From Butyricimonas muris (lineage in GTDB: Bacteria > Bacteroidota > Bacteroidia > Bacteroidales > Marinifilaceae), in the NCBI RefSeq assembly GCF_046365375.1, contig NZ_JBKEIT010000011.1, forward strand, positions 62,001 through 126,000: a stretch of DNA of 64,000 nucleotides, read 5' to 3'. The notes beneath the pieces were generated by a model. The model saw only the letters and a list, made by a program, of their open reading frames with translations. It had not been told where the DNA came from and did no database searches. Positions 1-8,553 of this stretch are shown here, piece after piece. Made by a program: the position numbers and the translations under genes. How positions within the stretch are numbered: the stretch's first letter is position 1; each line of letters begins with the position of its first letter.

Positions 1-1
1 T

Positions 2-1633
2 CTATTTTTTCTCTTTACACAATTTTTCTGCCAATTTCACCGATCCGAGGGCGTTCAATATTCCCCCGGAAGCACACAAATCCTCGAAATACACCTTGTC
101 TTTTCCCAGAGCCTTAATCCCCGCGGGACGGGTTACCTCCACCCCTCTCCGGGATGTAACCCCATCAAGCAACACCTGTTTCAACTCCTTCACGCTCAAT
201 TCCGGGAAGTAATTCCAAATCAGGGCTGCCACCCCCGCCACCACGGGAGCCGCCATGCTTGTTCCGGTAAACTCCTTGTACTGATTCCCCACGATCGTGG
301 AATAAACAGCTCCCCCCTGCGCGAACAAATCGACCTCATCCTTACCGAAATTGGAACTGTTCACGGGCATCCCGTCCGCATAAGAGTTACCCACGTTAAT
401 CAAATTCGCCACCGTCTTCCCGTTACTCAAATACCTTGTCGGATAATCATAAGCATCATTCGTGCAACGACCGTTATTCCCTGCCGCGTGCACAACCAAC
501 ACCCCTTTCTTTTCCGCGAACCGAAGAGCCGCATCCAGCCATTCCCTGTGCATGGAAACAGAACGTCCCAAGCTGATATTGATAATATTAGCCCCGTTCT
601 CCACTGCGTACCGGATAGCCGTGGCAACATCCTTGTCATACTCGTCGCCACCGTCCGTACACACGCGCAGGCTCATCAACCGCACGTCGGCAACCCCATC
701 AATACCCACCCCGTTATTCCGTGTCGCACCGATGATTCCCGCCACGTGAGATCCATGCTCGTGAGGCGTCATCGCAGCATTGCCGTAGAAACGATCTTTG
801 ATATTATTCAGGTCATCCCCCACGCTCTTCCGCCCGTCCGCCTCGTAAGCCCGGAGTTTACTATTATAGCGTCCCTCGAAAGTCGTCAAAAGCGTGTGCC
901 GCAAATTCAACATCTGCTCCCAGTTATACTTGGGAGAATATTTCCAACGATCAAGATAATATTCAAACGCTTTCTTATCCACCACATCCTCCAACTTCTC
1001 GCCCAAGGCGACAAAATGCTCCTTGCCCAACTCCACGCCGGGATACATTTCCTTCAACTGCCGATCGAACCCGTCCATACGTTCCGAATAAGTCTTCACG
1101 TTTATATAAGTGTTATAAGCATCAGCCAATTCAGATATTTTGGGCAATTCATTCACGTAATAACAATAAAGAGTCCGGTCTTTCTTCGACAAGCGATTCG
1201 TGTCCACCCCTTCGAAACGCTTTTTCAGATACATATAATACCGGTCTGCTTCCGCCGATATCGTCTTTACCGTACCCCCATCGGGAGTTCCCAGAAAATT
1301 CCATCCATGCACGTCGTCCACGTACCCGTTCCCGTCATCGTCAATCCCGTTACCCGGAATTTCACCCTCGTTCACCCACAAACTCCCCCGCAAATCCTCG
1401 TGCGCGATATCCGCCCCACCGTCTATCACTGCCACCACAACCCGCCGCTTCGGCTCACGTCCTTTCAGGTAATCGTAAGCATCATACACGGCTGCCCCGT
1501 GTATTCCATCCTTCTCGACAGACCTCAAATGCCAATCATGAGGCAAATTCTTCTTCGTCCATACCGTTTCCTGCCCTTGCACCATTCCACACAAGCACAT
1601 ACAACAGAACAACATTACATACCAATTTTTCAT
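2..1633 (-). CDS. Secreted S8 family serine peptidase (subtilase)
   Basis: Exported endopeptidase of 543 residues, with a hydrophobic signal peptide ending near AQG/Q at residue 20. The subtilisin triad is visible: Asp71 in AVIDGGAD, His293 in HGSHVAG, Ser459 in GTSMAAP, and the oxyanion Asn386 in AAGNNG. Asp71 and His293 are about 220 residues apart, far more than in classical subtilisins; the insert (about 120-285) is charged and probably helical. A calcium-binding-like stretch NGIDDDGNGY lies at 95-104. There is no C-terminal sorting domain, so the enzyme is probably periplasmic or surface-bound. The gene is complete with a stop at the window edge. Family assignment is firm; substrate is unknown. 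Confidence 0.93.
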   Translation of the reverse strand: MKNWYVMLFCCMCLCGMVQGQETVWTKKNLPHDWHLRSVEKDGIHGAAVYDAYDYLKGREPKRRVVVAVIDGGADIAHEDLRGSLWVNEGEIPGNGIDDDGNGYVDDVHGWNFLGTPDGGTVKTISAEADRYYMYLKKRFEGVDTNRLSKKDRTLYCYYVNELPKISELADAYNTYINVKTYSERMDGFDRQLKEMYPGVELGKEHFVALGEKLEDVVDKKAFEYYLDRWKYSPKYNWEQMLNLRHTLLTTFEGRYNSKLRAYEADGRKSVGDDLNNIKDRFYGNAAMTPHEHGSHVAGIIGATRNNGVGIDGVADVRLMSLRVCTDGGDEYDKDVATAIRYAVENGANIINISLGRSVSMHREWLDAALRFAEKKGVLVVHAAGNNGRCTNDAYDYPTRYLSNGKTVANLINVGNSYADGMPVNSSNFGKDEVDLFAQGGAVYSTIVGNQYKEFTGTSMAAPVVAGVAALIWNYFPELSVKELKQVLLDGVTSRRGVEVTRPAGIKALGKDKVYFEDLCASGGILNALGSVKLAEKLCKEKK

Positions 1634-1735
1634 ACAAACATTCTTTTATTCATTATACAAATCATCCATGTATTCCTCCCTCTTGCAACCTCCCGAAAGC
1701 ATAACGAACAACCGACAAAAACGGGGTACACTTAC

Positions 1736-1984
1736 AATTGAAAATGGAGAATTGAAAATTGAAAATTGAAAATTAGCTTCACGAGTTTAAAATTGCCATA
1801 ATTTTTAATTAGTGGCATGACAAACTCTCAACCCTTGCTACACTTAACCTACTCTTTACCTGCCCTTGAATTGGTCTTAACCCGATGGGTCGGTATACAT
1901 GTTTGCCGGAATACTTCTCGCTTGTTCTTCTTAATTTCAAACTCGCGAAGCTAATTTTCAATTCTCAATTTTCAATTTTCAATT
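1736..1984. repeat. Inverted-repeat element, MITE/REP-like
   Basis: A left arm (about 1736-1788) and a right arm (about 1939-1984) are near-perfect reverse complements. Each consists of tandem GAAAATT-type heptamers followed by a conserved core AATTAGCTTC(A/G)CGAGTTT. About 150 bp of non-coding interior separates them. It fills the 430-bp gap between the divergent subtilase and PCMD genes. No ORF of note lies inside. Confidence 0.65.
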
Positions 1985-2063
1985 ATATCGGCATACTTCT
2001 TGCATGACAACCTAAAGGTTTATCCGCCGTAAAAGATATTCGAACAATAGAAAACAAAATAAA

Positions 2064-3056
2064 ATGAAGAAATTGGTATACAGTAAAGCGATAAAGACTT
2101 TATGTCTGGGTATCATCTTGGGAACGAGTATGAACGGTATAGCCCAAACAGCCCCACCGGTCACGGAGAAACTGATTCCTTACGGGGATTTCAACAGTTG
2201 GATGGTCCGAATCATCGACGAATCATTCGTTATCGGCGGAAACACGAAAATCCTTTACGAGGTTGCCCCGGTAGATACCATTCGGGGTGCCGTTCCGTAC
2301 AACAGTTCCCCCGTATCCCCTTGGCGTACATCCAACGTGATGGCAAAAGTCAGCGGTGTCACGAAATGCAGTATCTCCGTGTTCCCGGAGAAAAGAGGTG
2401 ACGGACAATGCGTGCGCCTCGAAACACTCATGGAAAACTGCAAAGTGCTGGGACTCGTGAATATCACCGTGCTCGTGCCGGGTACCATTTACCTCGGGGA
2501 AATGCTGGAACCCATCAAGGATACCAAAAACCCACAAAGCAAATTGAACGCCGGAATCCCTTTCACGGAAACCCCGAAAGCGGTCGTACTCGATTATAAA
2601 ATGTACATCCCGGAAACCGACCACCGGATCAAAGCCACGGGATTCAGTAAAATAGTGGACGTCCCCGGGCGTGACTCCGCCGAGATATACGTGATATTGC
2701 AAAAACGCTGGGAAGATGCCAACGGCAACGTGTTCGCCAAACGCGTCGGCACCGTGGTAGAACGTATTTCGGAAACAAACCCCGACTGGGTAAACAACCA
2801 CAGGCTGGAAATCCTGTACGGCGACGCCACCGGACAACCGGGATACAAACCTTTCATGCAACTGATTCCCAAGGAACAATCCCTCTATTGCATCAACAGC
2901 AAAGGCAAATCCGTACCTATCGAGGAAGTAGGCTGGGGGGACGCTGACGACCAACCGACTCATCTCGTTTTCCGTATCTCCTCCAGCTACGGGGAAGCGT
3001 ACATCGGCTCCGTCGGTAACAAATTCTGGGTAGACAACGTGCGATTGGCATACTAA
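2064..3056 (+). CDS. PCMD domain-containing exported protein
   Basis: 330 residues with an N-terminal signal sequence (cleavage probably after GIAQ). It begins with an IPYGDFNSW-like segment and ends with FRISSSYGEAYIGSVGNKFWVDNVRLAY-type sequence, split here as HLVFRISSS and FWVDNVRLAY. Those two ends match what I know of the Bacteroidota putative carbohydrate metabolism domain (PCMD), a beta-sandwich often found in surface glycan-binding proteins. No SusC/SusD partner is adjacent, so the ligand cannot be guessed. The cleavage region has no lipobox Cys, so it is probably secreted rather than a lipoprotein. Confidence 0.7.
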   Translation: MKKLVYSKAIKTLCLGIILGTSMNGIAQTAPPVTEKLIPYGDFNSWMVRIIDESFVIGGNTKILYEVAPVDTIRGAVPYNSSPVSPWRTSNVMAKVSGVTKCSISVFPEKRGDGQCVRLETLMENCKVLGLVNITVLVPGTIYLGEMLEPIKDTKNPQSKLNAGIPFTETPKAVVLDYKMYIPETDHRIKATGFSKIVDVPGRDSAEIYVILQKRWEDANGNVFAKRVGTVVERISETNPDWVNNHRLEILYGDATGQPGYKPFMQLIPKEQSLYCINSKGKSVPIEEVGWGDADDQPTHLVFRISSSYGEAYIGSVGNKFWVDNVRLAY

Positions 3057-3086
3057 CCCCTACCCTTTCCCTACCCCTTCCTGCCC

Positions 3087-3144
3087 TCATGAACGTAGCA
3101 TAAACGTATCATGAACGTAGCATAGTCGTAAATCTGCGTTCATG
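3087..3144. terminator. Direct repeats and hairpin between convergent genes
   Basis: A 16-nt word TCATGAACGTAGCATA occurs twice (3087-3102 and 3109-3124), 22 nt apart. The second copy can pair (CATGAACG, 3110-3117) with CGTTCATG at 3137-3144. It lies between the convergent PCMD and lgt genes, so it may end transcription from both sides. There is no strong T-run. Confidence 0.4.
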
Positions 3145-3217
3145 ATGTGTTCATGCTATATTCATAATACCCTCTTAAGGTAGCGAATCCATAGCCCCAA
3201 GAGCGGGAAAAGAATAA

Positions 3218-4039
3218 CTAACCGTTTCCACGACTTACCCGCCAAGCGAATAACAAAAACAGCATCCCCGCGAAAATAAAAGGAATACTCAACACCTGTC
3301 CCAAATCCAGTGACATCTGTTCCTCGAAAGACACTTGACGCTCTTTCAAAAATTCCAACAAAAAACGGGCACTGAATACCGTCACGAGCATCCATCCCCA
3401 CAACATCCCCGGGTAACGCCTCAACCCCACCCGTCGATAAAGCAACATGTTTCCCCCGAAAATAGCCAAATACACCATCGCCTCGTACAACTGTGCCGGA
3501 TGCCGGGGTACACCATCCACCCGTTCGAAAACAAAAGCCCAAGGCACACTCGTCCCGCTCCCGACAATCTCCGAGTTGACCAGATTTCCCAACCGTATAA
3601 AACAAGCCGCCAACGGCAACACCAAAGCAATCGCGTCCAACGTTCGAATAATCTTCTCCCCCGTTACCCGGGAATAAATCACCAACGCCACAATCCATCC
3701 CAGCGCTCCCCCGTGGCTCGCCATCCCCTCGTAGCCCGAAAACACGTAGCCTCCTCCCGGCAATTCCCTGACAGGCAAAAAGATCTCCAACGGATGTTTC
3801 CAGTAATAATCATACTCGTAAATCAAACAATGTCCTATCCTCGCCCCGAGAAACAAACCCACCAAACTCAACACCACCAACACCTGCAAATGTTCCCACG
3901 GCATCCCGTTCCTCTCGTACACCCGCTTCAATATCCACACGGACAACACTGTCCCCGCGATAAACAGCAGGCTGTAGTACATAATCGGCACCCCCAACAC
4001 CTTAAAAGCCACCGGCTCAACATTCCAACGGATAAACAT
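3218..4039 (-). CDS. lgt: Prolipoprotein diacylglyceryl transferase
   Basis: Integral membrane enzyme that moves diacylglycerol from phosphatidylglycerol to the lipobox Cys of prolipoproteins, the first step of lipoprotein maturation. About 273 residues with seven or so hydrophobic segments. The Lgt signature region is visible as LGARIGHCLIYEYDYYWKHP, followed by SHGGALG and the conserved RLGNLVNSE. I placed the start at ATG 4039 (MFIRWNVEP) because Lgt proteins normally begin with a short IxWNP-like segment; a longer reading to a GTG at 4108 would run into the repeat element at 4104-4249. Confidence 0.95.
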   Translation of the reverse strand: MFIRWNVEPVAFKVLGVPIMYYSLLFIAGTVLSVWILKRVYERNGMPWEHLQVLVVLSLVGLFLGARIGHCLIYEYDYYWKHPLEIFLPVRELPGGGYVFSGYEGMASHGGALGWIVALVIYSRVTGEKIIRTLDAIALVLPLAACFIRLGNLVNSEIVGSGTSVPWAFVFERVDGVPRHPAQLYEAMVYLAIFGGNMLLYRRVGLRRYPGMLWGWMLVTVFSARFLLEFLKERQVSFEEQMSLDLGQVLSIPFIFAGMLFLLFAWRVSRGNG

Positions 4040-4103
4040 CATAACAAAACAGATAATCAACTCGAGCCAAAGGTACATAAAATAGTCAAATATCCCCCGT
4101 GTT

Positions 4104-4249
4104 CCCACGGTAATCCCAAGGTAATGCTACCTCATCCCGGTCACAGCACGGGTATTCCCCCGTTACAGCCCCCTTCCCCAAGGGCGCAACAAGCGCGAGC
4201 GAAGCGACTTGCAAGTAACGTGAGGTATTATTACCCTAGGAATACGGTA
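4104..4249. repeat. Palindromic MITE-like element, copy 1
   Basis: Terminal arms at about 4107-4134 and 4221-4249 are inverted relative to each other (about 22 of 28 positions agree). The arm core, ACGGTAATCCNANGG then CTACCT, is the same as in the better conserved element at 62968-63135. The interior is GC-rich with several short dyads. It separates lgt from the guaB promoter. Confidence 0.6.
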
Positions 4250-4319
4250 TATTTTCCGTGAAATCAAGACACGATAAAAAATAACCTCACACGCACCCTG
4301 ATTATTCGGCGGATTTTAC

Positions 4320-4327
4320 TATCTTTG
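4320..4327 (+). promoter_or_regulatory. Candidate -7 box of the IMP dehydrogenase gene
   Basis: TATCTTTG fits the Bacteroidota -7 consensus TAnnTTTG and lies 37 nt before the start codon. I did not find a clean TTTG at the -33 position, so support is partial. Confidence 0.45.
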
Positions 4328-4363
4328 CCCAATTTTTAATCAATTCGTATAAAGATAAACTCT

Positions 4364-5863
4364 ATGGCAATCTATTTGGACGATGTATCAAGAACTTTCG
4401 GAGAATATCTGCTTATTCCCGGTTTAACCACGAAACAGTGTATTCCTACCAATGTTTCATTGAAAACACCTTTGGTGAAGTATAAAAAAGGCGAAAAATC
4501 GGCTATCGAGCTGAATATTCCTTTTGTTTCCGCGATTATGCAGTCGGTTTCCGACTCGGGACTGGCGATAGCGCTTGCCCGTAACGGCGGATTGTCATTC
4601 ATTTTCGGCTCGCAACCCATCGAATCGCAAGCCGAAATGGTTCGCAAGGTAAAGAAATTCAAAGCCGGATTCGTTACCAGCGACTCGAACATCACCCCGG
4701 AAGCCACCTTGGCTGACGTGCTGGCTCTCGTGAAACGGACGGGACACACCACCATGGGAGTGACTGACGACGGTACCCCGAACGGCAAATTGCTAGGATT
4801 GGTAACCAGCCGGGATTACCGCGGGGAGAAAGACCCGAAAGACCGGAAAGTAAAAGAGTTTATGACCCCGTTCTCCAAACTAACCGTGGGAGAAGTAGGT
4901 ATGACTCTCAGCGAAGCGAACCAAATCATCTGGGATCACAAGTTGAATACATTGCCCATCATAGACAAAGACCAGAATCTGGCTTACTTCGTGTTCCGCA
5001 AAGACTACGATAGCCACAAGGATAACCCGAACGAACTGTTGAACATGACGGACAAGAAATTACTTGTCGGTGCGGGTATCAATTCACGGGATTACAAAGA
5101 GCGGGTTCCCGCCCTCGTGGAAGCAGGAGTAGACGTGTTGTGTATCGACTCGTCCGACGGATTCTCCGAGTGGCAAAAAGAAACTTTGCAATGGATCAAG
5201 GAAGAATACAACGGCAAAGTACTCGTGGGAGCCGGAAACGTAGTAGATCAAGCCGGATTCCGTTATCTGGTTGAAGCCGGAGCGGACTTTATCAAAGTAG
5301 GTATCGGTGGCGGTTCCATCTGTATCACCCGCGAGCAAAAAGGTATCGGACGCGGACAAGCGACTGCCGTTATCGACGTGGCAAAAGCCCGTGACAAGTA
5401 TTTCGAGGATACCGGAATTTACGTGCCTATTTGCAGTGACGGTGGTCTGGTACACGATTACCACATGGTATTGGCTCTTGCCATGGGTGCCGACTTCTTG
5501 ATGATGGGACGTTACTTTGCCCGTTTCGACGAGTCCCCCACCAAAAAATTAATGGTGGGAAACAACTACGTGAAAGAATACTGGGGCGAAGGTTCCAACC
5601 GCGCGCACAACTGGCAACGTTACGACATGGGCGGCAGCGAATCCTTGAAATTCGAGGAAGGAGTGGATAGCTACGTTCCCTACGCGGGAAAATTGAAAGA
5701 TAATCTGGACGTAACCATCGGAAAGATCAAATCGACCATGTGCAGTTGCGGGGCAACCACTATCCCCGAATTGCAGAAAAACGCCAAGATCACGCTGGTT
5801 TCATCTACCAGTATCGTGGAAGGCGGCGCTCACGATGTAATCTTGAAAGATCACAATAGATAA
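4364..5863 (+). CDS. guaB: IMP dehydrogenase, divergent subtype
   Basis: 499 residues; oxidises IMP to XMP in GTP synthesis. The TIM barrel is interrupted by a CBS pair at about 105-220. The catalytic loop is GIGGGSICITRE with Cys320, and the flap carries the IMPDH-specific Arg-Tyr pair (R419-Y420 in NWQRYDMGG), which argues against GMP reductase. The N-terminus (FGEYLLIPGLTTKQC) and the flap differ clearly from the canonical Bacteroides GuaB that I know; the closest match I recall is a subtype seen in anaerobic Firmicutes. The genome may also hold a canonical copy elsewhere. Standing alone, with its own promoter and terminator. Confidence 0.9.
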   Translation: MAIYLDDVSRTFGEYLLIPGLTTKQCIPTNVSLKTPLVKYKKGEKSAIELNIPFVSAIMQSVSDSGLAIALARNGGLSFIFGSQPIESQAEMVRKVKKFKAGFVTSDSNITPEATLADVLALVKRTGHTTMGVTDDGTPNGKLLGLVTSRDYRGEKDPKDRKVKEFMTPFSKLTVGEVGMTLSEANQIIWDHKLNTLPIIDKDQNLAYFVFRKDYDSHKDNPNELLNMTDKKLLVGAGINSRDYKERVPALVEAGVDVLCIDSSDGFSEWQKETLQWIKEEYNGKVLVGAGNVVDQAGFRYLVEAGADFIKVGIGGGSICITREQKGIGRGQATAVIDVAKARDKYFEDTGIYVPICSDGGLVHDYHMVLALAMGADFLMMGRYFARFDESPTKKLMVGNNYVKEYWGEGSNRAHNWQRYDMGGSESLKFEEGVDSYVPYAGKLKDNLDVTIGKIKSTMCSCGATTIPELQKNAKITLVSSTSIVEGGAHDVILKDHNR

Positions 5864-5904
5864 AAAAACACGAGTTTATCAGGCAACATACTATAAACTC
5901 ACAC

Positions 5905-5945
5905 AAAAATACCCGTTGGAAAGATAAACAACGGGTATTTTTTTT
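5905..5945. terminator. Bidirectional rho-independent terminator
   Basis: Perfect stem AAAATACCCGTTG / CAACGGGTATTTT with a 10-nt loop, then a run of T. It follows the IMP dehydrogenase gene and faces the GNAT gene from the other side; the A-run at its foot makes it usable in both directions. Confidence 0.9.
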
Positions 5946-6097
5946 GAACAGGAAATATGAACTCCAATTGCCGATTCAAAGGTATTGCTCTCTTTTATAC
6001 ATACATAACAATTTACTCAATGGAGTGAGTATTTTTACTCAATAATATATGAAATATCCTCTACTCTACAAACACCACTTAATATAATATCACCTAT

Positions 6098-6589
6098 TTA
6101 TTCTTCATCATATTCCAAGTATTTTACCATCTTGTAATTCTTCAGGAATAGACGGTTGGCAGGGTAACTCTGTTCTTCCTCCACCACAAATCCCAATTTC
6201 CGGAAAAAAGGATAAGCCGTGAGGCTCACGTCTGCAGTGATTGCCGATACTTTCAAGGCACGGGCTCTTCTCTCCATAAAACCGTACAGGGTTGAAGCGA
6301 TACCTTGCCCTTGAAAATCTTTATGCACGAACATAGAATTCAAATATCCTTTTGCCGACAGCGCGGCAAATCCCAACACATGACCGTCCTCATCTTCTAC
6401 CAGCAAAGTATAATAAAAATACACGATCTTCTCCCAACGTTCGTCATTTTCCCCGCAGGAAGCCCAGTCTGCCACTTCTTCTGCCGTGTAATCCTGTCTG
6501 TTCACTGACAGGACGGTTTCCCGGAATAACTGTTTCAAGGCAGGAATATCCCGGATAGTAGCTTTTCGTACACACTCTATCGCTCTCAT
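6098..6589 (-). CDS. GNAT family N-acetyltransferase
   Basis: 163 residues with the GNAT fold. The acetyl-CoA binding motif A is clear near residues 93-102 (HKDFQGQGIASTLY, Q/RxxGxG/A type), preceded by the beta-4 strand LNSMFVH. The C-terminal AYPFFRKLGFVVEEE is the usual beta5-beta6 segment. It follows the Nei-like gene by 18 nt, so the two are probably co-transcribed. The substrate is unknown; similar proteins act on small amines, aminoglycosides or protein N-termini. Confidence 0.88.
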   Translation of the reverse strand: MRAIECVRKATIRDIPALKQLFRETVLSVNRQDYTAEEVADWASCGENDERWEKIVYFYYTLLVEDEDGHVLGFAALSAKGYLNSMFVHKDFQGQGIASTLYGFMERRARALKVSAITADVSLTAYPFFRKLGFVVEEEQSYPANRLFLKNYKMVKYLEYDEE

Positions 6590-6607
6590 ATAGAACGAAT
6601 TTAAGTA

Positions 6608-7444
6608 TCAGTATTTCTGACAGGTGTTACAATAATAGATACTTCCTCCCATGTAATTTTCTTTCAATATCGTATCGCCACAACGAAGACAATGAGTCCC
6701 GACCGTATCTTTGGATAAATAAGAAATATATCCTCCCTTCCGGTCAAACAAATCTTTCTCCGAGCTACGACCACCTTTCTCAAGCATTTCACGCGTGGTA
6801 TCTTTCACGTGATGATACAATTCTTCCCGCTGCCGCACGGATAGAGTAGCGATCTTCGTTTTCGGATGAACACGGGCATTGTACAGGATATCCTGTAACA
6901 CCCCGTTTCCCAAACCGGGAATCATCTGATCCGTCGCCAGAAATGCTTTGGCGCTCTTGTTTTGCACGTCCCCGGCGTTAATCAATCCCAAGAAATACTC
7001 CTTGGTAAAAGCATCCGACATCACTTGCGGCTTTGTTCTGGCGCAACTGTAATAGGCGTTCAACCCGCCATCGAACGAGTCGCCCGCGAAACAAAGTATT
7101 CCCCCGTACATGCGTACGGAAACGATGATACAACTTTCATCCTCGAATCCCACGAGCAACTGGTGTTTGTCCGGCAATTTCGCCCCCGGTGCATAATAAC
7201 GTAAATTCGCCCCATCCGTGAACACAAGTTTTACATCCCCCGCGTTTACCTGTACCATTCCCCCGTAAGCACATGACTCTCCCACGATTTTATCTTGCAA
7301 CATTTCGGGATACTCGTCCGGGTTTCCACAAGAAAAAGTGAATTTATGCGGCGTGTGACGCACCAATACATAAGTAACACGCTTTCCTTTGATCGTTTCA
7401 TTCAATTGCCTTGCCAAACAAACTGCTTCCGGTGCTTCTATCAT
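6608..7444 (-). CDS. Fpg/Nei-like DNA glycosylase homologue
   Basis: 278 residues from ATG 7444 (MIEAPEAVCLARQ), the start that fits the family. It resembles formamidopyrimidine-DNA glycosylase/endonuclease VIII: N-terminal beta-sandwich, the helix-two-turns-helix segment with QMIPGLGNGVLQDILYNARVHP, and a C-terminal zinc finger with four Cys (CLRC and CNTC). True Fpg/Nei enzymes start MPE and use the N-terminal Pro as Schiff-base nucleophile; here that residue is Ile although the following Glu is kept. It may therefore be a non-canonical glycosylase or a DNA-binding relative. Confidence 0.85.
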   Translation of the reverse strand: MIEAPEAVCLARQLNETIKGKRVTYVLVRHTPHKFTFSCGNPDEYPEMLQDKIVGESCAYGGMVQVNAGDVKLVFTDGANLRYYAPGAKLPDKHQLLVGFEDESCIIVSVRMYGGILCFAGDSFDGGLNAYYSCARTKPQVMSDAFTKEYFLGLINAGDVQNKSAKAFLATDQMIPGLGNGVLQDILYNARVHPKTKIATLSVRQREELYHHVKDTTREMLEKGGRSSEKDLFDRKGGYISYLSKDTVGTHCLRCGDTILKENYMGGSIYYCNTCQKY

Positions 7445-7470
7445 ATCATTCTGTTTTATTGTTTTATTTT

Positions 7471-7478
7471 CAAATATA
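7471..7478 (-). promoter_or_regulatory. Candidate -7 box for the Nei-like/GNAT pair
   Basis: Read on the minus strand this is TATATTTG, a perfect TAnnTTTG match, 27 nt before the start codon at 7444. The -33 element is not obvious. Confidence 0.5.
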
Positions 7479-7540
7479 GAATAAAAAAAATGAACCATAA
7501 CATTCTTTTTATTACTTTCGTACACGATAAAAAAGAACTT

Positions 7541-7804
7541 ATGAATTACAAAATCACTCACTATCCCAACAAACAGCGGTTTGAAATCGAAATCGGAGGC
7601 ATGACAGCCTACGCGGAATATTATTTACACGACGGTAGTCTGGATATCATCCACACGTTTGTACCCCCGGCATTAGAGGGACAAGGCATAGCCGGGGCAT
7701 TGACCGAAGCCGCCTATGAATACGCGAAAGCCAACGAGTTGAAACCCAAAGCGACTTGCTCTTACGCTGTCGTCTGGTTAAAAAGACACCCGGAATATCT
7801 TTGA
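7541..7804 (+). CDS. Small GNAT-like N-acetyltransferase (YjdJ/NATD1 type)
   Basis: 87 residues. The minimal acetyltransferase fold has the motif HTFVPPALEGQGIAGALTEAAYEYA, whose EGQGIAG is the acetyl-CoA loop, and ends with CSYAVVWLKRHPEYL, the typical tail of this short family. The start is ATG 7541; the longer reading overlaps the divergent Nei-like gene and its promoter. It converges with the GT2 gene, only 3 bp apart. Substrate unknown. Confidence 0.85.
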   Translation: MNYKITHYPNKQRFEIEIGGMTAYAEYYLHDGSLDIIHTFVPPALEGQGIAGALTEAAYEYAKANELKPKATCSYAVVWLKRHPEYL

Positions 7805-7807
7805 TTT

Positions 7808-8542
7808 TCATTTCGCCATGTACTGGCAGTATATATTAAACAACTCCTTCGGCATCTTCAATAAATGGGTGAACTTTATACGGCTATCCCCTTTCTCCAC
7901 CCACGTGTCGAGAGGTACCTCGTGAATGATTTTGTCGTAGTCGGCATGCTCCTTCCGTACCCGCAAAATCAATTCCACGTCAAAGAGCCATTTGGAATTA
8001 AAACTATCTTTAAAAATCACGGGTACCAACTCGCTTTTAAACAATTTCGCCCCGCATTGGCTGTCATACACGGGAAGCTGATACAGCACGGAAACCAACG
8101 TGGCGAATCCCCGCCCCAAGTAATGACGATACGCTTTACGCTGCACGTTTGCCCCCAACCGTTTCAACCGGACTCCCATTACCATCTGTACCCCCTGCTT
8201 ATACTCCATCTCTTCCGACAGCAAATGCAAATCCTCTAACGGGGTAGCCAAATCGGCATCCAAAAAGCCTATCGCCGCATACCGTCCCAACGAAGCCGCG
8301 TACAGCATGCCACTCCGCACGGCTTCCGCCTTTCCCCGGTTGTCGGCGTTATCCACCAGCAGGAACCGTTCCGGTTCCGAGGCTACAGCCCGGCGCAAAA
8401 CCTCGGAAGTGTTATCCTTACTCCCGTCATTCACGAAACAGAAATCAAATCTCTCGTCGTGCCTCACGAAATCACGGAATTTGGATACTTCCAAACGTTG
8501 GGATTCGTTATAACAAGGTATTATAATACATATTTTTTTCAT
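7808..8542 (-). CDS. Family 2 glycosyltransferase, polyprenyl-phosphate type
   Basis: 244 residues from ATG 8542 (MKKICIIIPCYNES). GT-A fold: IPCYNE at the N-terminus, FVNDGSKDNT for nucleotide binding, and the metal-binding DAD in IGFLDADLATP. The overall pattern, including MGVRLKRLGANVQRKAYRHYLGRGFA, is like dolichyl/undecaprenyl-phosphate glucosyl- or mannosyltransferases. It lies 11 nt after the GT39-like/TPR gene, so a plausible job is to make the polyprenyl-phosphate sugar that the membrane enzyme uses. No transmembrane tail is present. Confidence 0.88.
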   Translation of the reverse strand: MKKICIIIPCYNESQRLEVSKFRDFVRHDERFDFCFVNDGSKDNTSEVLRRAVASEPERFLLVDNADNRGKAEAVRSGMLYAASLGRYAAIGFLDADLATPLEDLHLLSEEMEYKQGVQMVMGVRLKRLGANVQRKAYRHYLGRGFATLVSVLYQLPVYDSQCGAKLFKSELVPVIFKDSFNSKWLFDVELILRVRKEHADYDKIIHEVPLDTWVEKGDSRIKFTHLLKMPKELFNIYCQYMAK

Positions 8543-8553
8543 CGCGTCTCTTT

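Noticed and set aside
488..1741. Long open frame on the plus strand over the subtilase gene
   Set aside because: It is antisense to a complete subtilase with all catalytic motifs; its protein is low in complexity (many His, Pro, Ile) and resembles nothing.
3087..3124. Two 16-nt direct repeats with a 6-nt gap, considered as a CRISPR remnant
   Set aside because: Only two copies, spacer far too short, no cas gene; a hairpin between convergent genes explains it better.
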